DNA of 36,962 bases from Halomonas cerina (GTDB taxonomy: Bacteria; Pseudomonadota; Gammaproteobacteria; Pseudomonadales; Halomonadaceae), in the NCBI RefSeq assembly GCF_014192215.1, contig NZ_JACHXP010000027.1:1-36962 (forward strand), read 5' to 3'. The position numbers were made by a program, and so were the translations under genes. How positions within the stretch are numbered: the stretch's first letter is position 1; each line of letters opens with the position of its first letter. This document shows positions 32,064-36,962 of the stretch, piece by piece. Below the pieces are notes generated by a model. It did no database searches. It worked only from the letters and a program-made list of their open reading frames with translations, and had not been told where the DNA came from.

Positions 32064-32795
32064 TCAGGCGACGCCGAGGTGGGTGTCGAGGATGGAGGGG
32101 TCGTCCTTCAACCCCTGGGAGGAGCCACTGTAGACCACCTCCCCCTTGACCAGCAGGAGGTGCTTCTCGGCCACCTCGAGCAGATTGTCGATGTTCTTGT
32201 CGACGATGATGGTGGCGATACCCGACGCCTTGATCTCGTGGATGATCTTCCAGATCTCGTCACGAATCAGCGGTGCCAGCCCCTCGGTGGCCTCGTCGAG
32301 GATCATCAGGTCCGGGTTGAGCGTCAGTGCCCGGCCGATGGACAGCATCTGTTGCTCGCCGCCGGAGAGGAAGGAGCCATCGTGGTTGATGCGCTGACCC
32401 AGCCGCGGGAAGGTGTCGAGCACCCGTTCCATCGTCCAAGGCGTCTCGCCCCGCTCGTTGGGCCGGGCCGCCATGATCAGGTGCTCGCGCACGCTGATGC
32501 CCGGGAAGATGCCGCGCCCCTCGGGCACATAGCCGATGCCCTGGCGGACCACCTGCCAGGGGCGGCGCTTGGCGGTGGAGACCCCCTTGACGCGGACCTC
32601 GCCACGACGGGGAGGCACGAAGCCCAGAATCGACTTCAGGGTGGTGGTCTTGCCCATGCCGTTGCGGCCCAGCAGGCTCAGGGTCTCGCCGGGCATCAGC
32701 GTCAGGTCGACACCGTGCAGGATGTGGCTCTCGCCGTAATAGGTGTGCAGTCCCCGCGCATCGATCAGGGGCGTCAGCTGTTCCTGGGCCGTCAT
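32064..32795 (-). CDS. Liv-type ABC transporter ATP-binding protein (LivF-like)
   Basis: This 243-residue ATPase belongs to the hydrophobic amino acid/aromatic acid uptake (HAAT) family. Walker A is G43-R-N-G-M-G-K49-T-T, the signature is LSGGEQ (142-147), and Walker B ends LMILDE (D166, E167) with the usual TEGLAP. The overall form (YGESHILHGVDL and VPEGRGIFPGISV) is typical of LivF. Its start overlaps the LivG-like stop by four bases (ATGA), so translation is coupled. It works with the LivG-like ATPase beneath the two permeases. Aromatic carboxylate uptake is inferred from neighbours. Confidence 0.94.
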   Translation of the reverse strand: MTAQEQLTPLIDARGLHTYYGESHILHGVDLTLMPGETLSLLGRNGMGKTTTLKSILGFVPPRRGEVRVKGVSTAKRRPWQVVRQGIGYVPEGRGIFPGISVREHLIMAARPNERGETPWTMERVLDTFPRLGQRINHDGSFLSGGEQQMLSIGRALTLNPDLMILDEATEGLAPLIRDEIWKIIHEIKASGIATIIVDKNIDNLLEVAEKHLLLVKGEVVYSGSSQGLKDDPSILDTHLGVA

Positions 32796-33559
32796 GCCGT
32801 GGCCTCCTCGTGATGGCGTCCGAGATAGACGTCGCGCACCTTCTCGCTGCGACGGATCTGGTCGGTGGGTCCGCTCTCCAGCACGCAGCCGTCCACCATC
32901 ACGGTGATCCGGTCGGCCAGGCGGAAGACGCTGTCCATGTCGTGCTCGATCAGCACCAGGGTGTAGCGGTCGGTCAGGCTCTCGAGCAGGTCGGTGACCT
33001 GCACGGTCTCCTCCCGGCCCATGCCCGCCATGGGCTCGTCGAGCAGCATCAGTGTCGGCGCGGTGGCCAGCACCATGGCGATCTGCAGTTGGCGCTGCTC
33101 GCCATAGCTCATATCGGCGGCGCGCGTGTCGGCCCGTGGGGTCAGCTGGCAGGTCGCCAGCACCTCGCGGGCCCGCTCGGTGACCTCGCGGGCCCGCGCT
33201 CGGGATCGCCAGCTGCCCAGCACTCCGCCCATGTGGATGCGCGCCGCCAGCTCGCAGTTCTGCAGGCAGGTGAGCCGTGGGAAGATGTTGGTCTTCTGGT
33301 GGCTGCGGCCGATGCCCATACGGGCGATCTGGCGCACGCTCTTACCCTGGATCGGCTTGCCGTGAAAGAGCACCTGGCCCTCCGAGGGGGGAAGCTCCCC
33401 GGAGAGCAGGTTGATCAGGGTGCTCTTGCCCGCCCCGTTGGGCCCCAGGACGGCATGGATCTCGTTCGGCCTGACGTCGAAGCCCACGTCGTTGACCGCC
33501 ACCAGGCCACCGAAGCGCCGGGTCAGGCCATGGGTGGCCAGGATCGGTTCTTGGCTCAT
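32792..33559 (-). CDS. Liv-type ABC transporter ATP-binding protein (LivG-like)
   Basis: This 255-residue ATPase is the second nucleotide-binding subunit of the transporter. Walker A is G39-P-N-G-A-G-K45-S, the signature is MSYGEQ (150-155), a common LivG variant of LSGGQ, and Walker B ends LMLLDEP (D174, E175). IGRSHQKTNIFPRLT matches the LivG Q-loop region. AAGGAGG precedes the ATG by 8-9 bases and overlaps the end of the LivM-like gene, whose stop lies only 3 bp before this start. It is cotranscribed with the rest of the transport operon. Confidence 0.94.
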   Translation of the reverse strand: MSQEPILATHGLTRRFGGLVAVNDVGFDVRPNEIHAVLGPNGAGKSTLINLLSGELPPSEGQVLFHGKPIQGKSVRQIARMGIGRSHQKTNIFPRLTCLQNCELAARIHMGGVLGSWRSRARAREVTERAREVLATCQLTPRADTRAADMSYGEQRQLQIAMVLATAPTLMLLDEPMAGMGREETVQVTDLLESLTDRYTLVLIEHDMDSVFRLADRITVMVDGCVLESGPTDQIRRSEKVRDVYLGRHHEEATA

Positions 33560-33562
33560 GGC

Positions 33563-34615
33563 TTACCCCTCCTTGTGCTGGGTGGTGGACCGGACGGACG
33601 GGGATGCCGCGACCTCGTCCTCGACAGCGGGCGTCTTCTTGCGCTGCCAGGGCGGCGCGATGATCAGCCCGGCGATGCCGCGGGGCAGCACCAGCACGGC
33701 GACGATGATGGTCAGCCCCATCAGGATCGGCCAGTGCATGGTGAGATGCTCGTAGACGAACAGCAGGATCTCGTAGGCGAAGGCGCCGAGGATCGGGCCG
33801 AAGATGGTGCCCATACCACCCAGGATCAGCATCATCAGCACCTCGCCGGAGGTGTGCCAACCGAGCTGAGCCGGGTTGGCGAAGCCGTACTGCATGGCGG
33901 CCAGCATGCCGGCAATGGCGGCGAGCACCCCACTGATCACGAAGGCGATCAGCTTGTAGCCGTGGGTGGCATACCCAAGCGCCTGCATACGATGCTCGTT
34001 GTCATGGATGCCGTCGAGCACCTGGCCATAGTAGGAGCGGGTCAGCCAGCGCAGGAACAGGAAGCCGATGACCAGCAGCACCAGGCAGAGGTAGAAGAAG
34101 GTATGAGGGTCGCTCATGTCCAGCAGCGGCGTCTCACCGAGCGTCACGCTGGGACGGAACATGATGAACACCCCATCGGTGCCGCCGGTGAACGGCGAGG
34201 TGCTGACCAGGTAATAGAGCATCTGGCCGAAGGCCAGGGTGGTCATGATGAAGAAGATGCCCTTGGTGCGGATCACCAGCACCCCCACCACCAGTGCCGC
34301 CACCGCCGCCACCAGCATGACCAGCGGCAGCATCCACCACAGCGAGGCGGGGCTGAAGTCGGGGCTGGCCAGCGCCAGGGTATAGGCGCCGAGGCCGAAG
34401 AACAGGGCATGGCCCAGGCTGACTAGCCCCACGATGCCCACCAGCAGATCCAGGCTCATGGCGAACAGCGCCAGGATCACCATCAGGGTCAGCTTCTCCA
34501 GGATGAACTCGGACTGGTCACCGAACACCGCCGGCCCCCATAGTGGATAGAAGGCGACGATGGCCAGCAGGGCCAGCATGATGAACGCGACGCGCTTGGG
34601 ATATCGATGCAACAT
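33563..34615 (-). CDS. Liv-type ABC transporter permease (LivM-like)
   Basis: This 350-residue inner-membrane permease has about ten helices and the LivM features ILALFAMSLDLLVGIVGLVSLGHALFFGLGAY (split here), VIRTKGIFFIMTTLAFGQM and GGMGTIFGPILGA near the C-terminus, the EAA-like contact with the ATPases. The sequence from 125 to 200 (TSPFTGGTDGVFIMFRPSVTLG) is a periplasmic loop of the kind seen in this family. GAGGAGG is five bases from the ATG. It starts 10 bp after the LivH-like stop and its own stop lies 3 bp before the LivG-like start. Confidence 0.94.
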   Translation of the reverse strand: MLHRYPKRVAFIMLALLAIVAFYPLWGPAVFGDQSEFILEKLTLMVILALFAMSLDLLVGIVGLVSLGHALFFGLGAYTLALASPDFSPASLWWMLPLVMLVAAVAALVVGVLVIRTKGIFFIMTTLAFGQMLYYLVSTSPFTGGTDGVFIMFRPSVTLGETPLLDMSDPHTFFYLCLVLLVIGFLFLRWLTRSYYGQVLDGIHDNEHRMQALGYATHGYKLIAFVISGVLAAIAGMLAAMQYGFANPAQLGWHTSGEVLMMLILGGMGTIFGPILGAFAYEILLFVYEHLTMHWPILMGLTIIVAVLVLPRGIAGLIIAPPWQRKKTPAVEDEVAASPSVRSTTQHKEG

Positions 34616-34625
34616 GACTGCCTCC

Positions 34626-35486
34626 TCAGGCGAACAGGCCGCGTGGCTTGACCAGCAGCACGGCCGCCATGATCAGGTAGATCACCATGCTGGCCAGGCT
34701 CGGAATCAGCACGGGACCGAAGGTTTCGGCCATGCCGATCAGGATAGCGCCCCAGAAGGCTCCCTTGATCGAGCCGATCCCACCGATGACCACCACCACG
34801 AAACAGGTGATCAGGATGCTGTCGCCCATTCCCGGGGTGATGGAGGTCAAGGGAGCGGCGATCATGCCGGCGAAGGCGGCGAGCGCCACGCCGACACTGA
34901 AGATCAGGGTGAACAGGGTGCGCACATTGATGCCCAGCCCCTCCACCATGTCGCGGTTGACCGCCCCGGCCCGGATGATGATGCCCAGCCGGGTATGGCG
35001 GATCACCCAGTAGATGCCCCCCGCCAGCGCCAGACACACCCCCATCACGAACAGCCGGTAGACCGAGTACTGCAGGTTGTCGGTAAGCTGAAGGCTGGCG
35101 TCGAAGGGCGCCGGGATTGCCACGCTGTGCACGTCGCCGCCCCAGATGATGCGCTGGGCCTCGTTGATCACCAGGATCAGGCCGAAGGTCAGCAGCACCT
35201 GGTAGAGGTGGTCACGCTTGTAGAGCGTGTCCAGGAACAGCCGCTCGATGATCAGCCCCAGGGCGACGGCGATGGGAATGGCGATGACGATCGCCAGCCA
35301 GAAGTTGCCCAGCCGCATGGTCAGGTCCCACACCAGGTAGGCCCCGATCATGTACATGGCCCCGTGGGCCAGGTTGATGATGCCCATGATGCCGAAGATC
35401 AGGGTCAGGCCGCTGGCGATGAGAAACAGCAGCAGCCCATACTGCAGCCCGTTGAGGAGCTGCACGCCGAAGAATGCGAGATCCAT
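34626..35486 (-). CDS. Liv-type ABC transporter permease (LivH-like)
   Basis: This 286-residue permease has about eight helices and typical LivH segments. These are the N-terminal FGVQLLNGLQYGLLLFLIASG followed by LIFGIMGIINLAHGAMYMIGAY, the cytoplasmic RHTRLGIIIRAGAVNRDM, and the C-terminal GGIGSIKGAFWGAILIGMAE contact loop (segments split here). With the LivM-like protein it forms the membrane pore. GGAG lies about nine bases before the ATG. A strong hairpin separates it from the binding-protein gene upstream, probably lowering permease expression relative to the binding protein. Confidence 0.94.
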   Translation of the reverse strand: MDLAFFGVQLLNGLQYGLLLFLIASGLTLIFGIMGIINLAHGAMYMIGAYLVWDLTMRLGNFWLAIVIAIPIAVALGLIIERLFLDTLYKRDHLYQVLLTFGLILVINEAQRIIWGGDVHSVAIPAPFDASLQLTDNLQYSVYRLFVMGVCLALAGGIYWVIRHTRLGIIIRAGAVNRDMVEGLGINVRTLFTLIFSVGVALAAFAGMIAAPLTSITPGMGDSILITCFVVVVIGGIGSIKGAFWGAILIGMAETFGPVLIPSLASMVIYLIMAAVLLVKPRGLFA

Positions 35487-35508
35487 GATGGTGCTCTCCG
35501 CGATGTGC

Positions 35509-35530
35509 GGGGCGGGCTTCGGCCCGCCCC
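35509..35530 (-). other. Perfect 9-bp-stem hairpin between binding-protein and permease genes
   Basis: GGGGCGGGC (35509-35517) and GCCCGCCCC (35522-35530) flank a TTCG loop (CGAA on the coding strand). It lies between the binding-protein stop (35551) and the LivH-like start (35486). Such hairpins often protect the abundant binding-protein message or partly terminate transcription. No T-run follows on the coding strand. Confidence 0.75.
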
Positions 35531-35550
35531 AGGGTCAGGGGGTGGCCGGC

Positions 35551-36723
35551 TTACATCTTGCAGGCGTCGTCGGGCACTTCGAGCTGCTCGGCGGCGACCC
35601 CGACGACCTCGTGCTTGCCGTCCTGGATCTCGCGCAGGTAGACGTTCTGGATGGGGTGGTGAGATTCGGAGAAGCTCATCGGGCCACGAGGGCTCTGCAG
35701 CTCGACGCTGGCCAGGGCCTCGATCAGGGCCTCCTTGTCCTCGGTGTTGCCATCGACCTTGTCGAGCGCCTGGACCAGCATGGCGCCGGTGTCATAGCCC
35801 TGGACCGCATAGGTGTCCGGCGCCTTGCCGTAGGCCTCCTGGTAGGCCTCGACGAAGGCCTGGTTCTGCTCGTTGTCGAGCGTCTCGGCGTAGTGCAAGG
35901 TGGTCTGCACCCCCTCGCCGGCACCGTCGAGGGCGGCGACATTGCCCTCGGTCAGGAAGCCTGAGCCCAGCAGCGGAATACTGTCCTTGAGCCCGGCGGC
36001 CGCATAGTCGCGCACGAAGCTGACCCCACCCCCGCCGGCGAAGAAGGTGTAGACCGCATCGGGATCGATGCTGGCGATCTGGGTCAGGTAGCTCTGGAAC
36101 TCGGTGCTCGGGAAGGGCACGAAGATCTCCTCGACGACCTCGCCGCCTTCCGCCTCGAAGGCCTCCTTAAAGCCGGCCACGTCTTCTTTGCCGCCGGCGT
36201 AATCCCAGGTGATGGTCACGACCTCGCGGTGGCCCTGATCATAGGCGACCTTGCCCATCGGGTAGCTGTTCTGCCACATGCTGAACGAAGTACGGAAGAC
36301 ATTGGGCATGCACAGCTGGTTGGTGGCCGCACCCAGCCCCGCATTGGGGATGATGGTGATCGCACCGCTCTGCTTGGCGACGCGCAGCATGCCCATGGCC
36401 ACGCCGGAGTGCACCGGCCCGATGACGAAGTCGACATTATCGCCCTTGACCAGGCGGCTCATGTTCTGCGGTGCCTTGGAGGGGTTGGCCTCGGAGTCGA
36501 GTTGCACATACTCGACATCGCGTCCCCCAAGCTGGCCGTCATTCTGCTCGATGGCCAGTTTCAGGCCATTGGTGATCGCCTCGCCCAAGGCGGTGTAGGT
36601 ACCGGAATAGGGCAGCATCAGGCCGAGTTTGACCGGATGCTCGTCGGCCGCGGCCAGGCCGCTGGTCATCATGCCGGCGCTCACCAGGGAGGCCAGGATG
36701 GTCTTCTTGAAGGTGTTGTTCAT
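35551..36723 (-). CDS. ABC transporter periplasmic substrate-binding protein (HAAT family)
   Basis: This 390-residue protein has a Sec signal (KKTILASLVSAGMMTSGLAAA) with cleavage near residue 27. A type I periplasmic binding fold of the Liv/amide family follows (PVKLGLMLPYSGTYTALGEAITNGLKLAIEQ, split here; DFVIGPVHSGVAMGML; PNAGLGAATN). It captures the ligand and hands it to the LivH/M-like pore. Homologues with this GPVHSGVA form are often aromatic-acid binders, which fits the neighbours, but the ligand is not proven. ATG 36723 is chosen; a GTG three codons earlier is possible. The ribosome binding site is weak (GGTGA). It is the first gene of the transport set and follows a dioxygenase fragment by about 150 bp. 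Confidence 0.92.
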   Translation of the reverse strand: MNNTFKKTILASLVSAGMMTSGLAAADEHPVKLGLMLPYSGTYTALGEAITNGLKLAIEQNDGQLGGRDVEYVQLDSEANPSKAPQNMSRLVKGDNVDFVIGPVHSGVAMGMLRVAKQSGAITIIPNAGLGAATNQLCMPNVFRTSFSMWQNSYPMGKVAYDQGHREVVTITWDYAGGKEDVAGFKEAFEAEGGEVVEEIFVPFPSTEFQSYLTQIASIDPDAVYTFFAGGGGVSFVRDYAAAGLKDSIPLLGSGFLTEGNVAALDGAGEGVQTTLHYAETLDNEQNQAFVEAYQEAYGKAPDTYAVQGYDTGAMLVQALDKVDGNTEDKEALIEALASVELQSPRGPMSFSESHHPIQNVYLREIQDGKHEVVGVAAEQLEVPDDACKM

Positions 36724-36802
36724 GTGATTCACCAGAGGTCGTTTGTTATGGATGGGATTGTTATGGACGAAATGGTTATTGCCGGTGCGGCATGCAACAT
36801 GG

Positions 36803-36822
36803 GGGCGACGTCCCTGTCGCCC
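36803..36822. other. Hairpin upstream of the binding-protein gene
   Basis: GGGCGAC (36803-36809) and GTCGCCC (36816-36822) form a 7-bp stem with a six-base loop, between the dioxygenase stop and the binding-protein start. It may attenuate or process the transcript between catabolic and transport genes. There is no T-run on the minus strand after it. Confidence 0.55.
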
Positions 36823-36836
36823 TGGGGTCGCAGGAT

Positions 36837-36881
36837 CAGCGTGACCCGGTCAGCGTGACCCGGTCAACGTGACCCGGTCAG
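36837..36881. repeat. Three 14-bp direct repeats built from TGACC/GGTCA palindromes
   Basis: CAGCGTGACCCGGT occurs at 36837-36850 and 36851-36864, and again with one change (CAACGTGACCCGGT) at 36865-36878, followed by CAG. Each junction contains TGACC-C-GGTCA, and GGTCA-GCG-TGACC spans between units, so inverted half-sites alternate every few bases. The dioxygenase stop codon (36880-36878) lies inside the last unit. This may be a regulator-binding array or an RNA structure. Confidence 0.85.
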
Positions 36882-36962
36882 ATGTGATAAACGTCGATGA
36901 CCTGATGGATATAGTCGTTGTTGAGTTGCACGACTTTCTTCGTGATCCGCGGTGTCTCGCCG
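36878..36962 (-). CDS. C-terminus of a probable aromatic-ring dioxygenase beta subunit (partial)
   Basis: Only the last 27 codons are in the window; the gene continues beyond the right edge. The translated end contains TKKVVQLNNDYIHQVIDVYHI. This resembles the C-termini of BenB-type small subunits of benzoate or related 1,2-dioxygenases (a KKVV-x-L-x-NDYI-x-x-V-x-D-x-YH pattern, from memory). Such beta subunits assemble with the Rieske alpha subunit into hexamers. The transport genes that follow, including BenE, agree with this. A benC-type reductase does not follow directly, so it must lie elsewhere if this is a benzoate enzyme. Too little sequence is present to assign the substrate. Confidence 0.6.
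   Translation of the reverse strand, partial: GETPRITKKVVQLNNDYIHQVIDVYHI

Noticed and set aside
32810..34426. Plus-strand open frame of 538 codons across the ABC genes
   Set aside because: It is antisense to the LivG- and LivM-like genes and rich in Gln/His/Asp; no recognisable fold.

Overview
The window is very GC-rich and densely packed, with genes tightly coupled by strong AGGAGG-type ribosome binding sites. Gene families and protein sequences look like a gammaproteobacterium of the Halomonadaceae (Halomonas-type). This assignment is inference from gene content and style, because no rRNA is present. It looks like ordinary chromosome: no transposase, integrase, phage gene, tRNA or CRISPR array was seen.

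Layout, left to right. (1) 1-1601: a 13-copy heptamer tandem repeat, then nrdB (aerobic ribonucleotide reductase small subunit) and a 41-residue ORF. (2) 1618-7247: two separated LigD-type NHEJ modules (a stand-alone 3'-phosphoesterase and a stand-alone polymerase/primase domain) flank a zinc metallopeptidase, a rhomboid protease, an EamA exporter with a divergent LysR regulator, and a DUF3565 protein. (3) 7476-11254: an unrecognised exported protein, a perfect 16-bp-arm palindrome, a 57-residue PLDc_N membrane protein missed by length filters, and a Kef-type K+/H+ antiporter. (4) 11263-15206 (minus): an ATGA-coupled DNA repair pair, a FAN1-type VRR-NUC nuclease followed by a PD-(D/E)XK nuclease fused to an Fe-S XPD/DinG-like helicase. 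(5) 15390-21513 (minus): a nitronate monooxygenase / YihY / retropepsin operon, an M48-like secreted metalloprotease with a small membrane partner, and a UMF1 transporter. (6) 21695-27617 (minus): a CocE-type hydrolase with an ATP-grasp ligase, then TelA with a coiled-coil membrane protein and a tiny Arg-rich membrane protein. (7) 27857-29355 (plus): an LLM flavin oxidoreductase and a small membrane protein ending in a clear intrinsic terminator. (8) 29413-36962 (minus): a DUF6455 protein with an FNR/Anr-like promoter site, a tandem Usp protein, and an aromatic-acid uptake locus (BenE plus a complete Liv-type ABC transporter) directly downstream of what looks like the end of a ring-hydroxylating dioxygenase beta subunit.

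Functional themes are DNA break and crosslink repair (LigD modules, FAN1, helicase, possibly NrdB for dNTP supply), envelope and stress proteins (rhomboid, YihY, M48, TelA, Kef, Usp), and aromatic-acid import next to ring dihydroxylation. The most notable items are the split LigD modules, the FAN1/nuclease-helicase operon with a three-codon leader ORF, the ATP-grasp/CocE pair, the FNR-like site at class II spacing, and the palindromic 14-bp repeats at the end of the dioxygenase gene. I did not find a clearly new multi-gene system; the best candidates are listed as findings.
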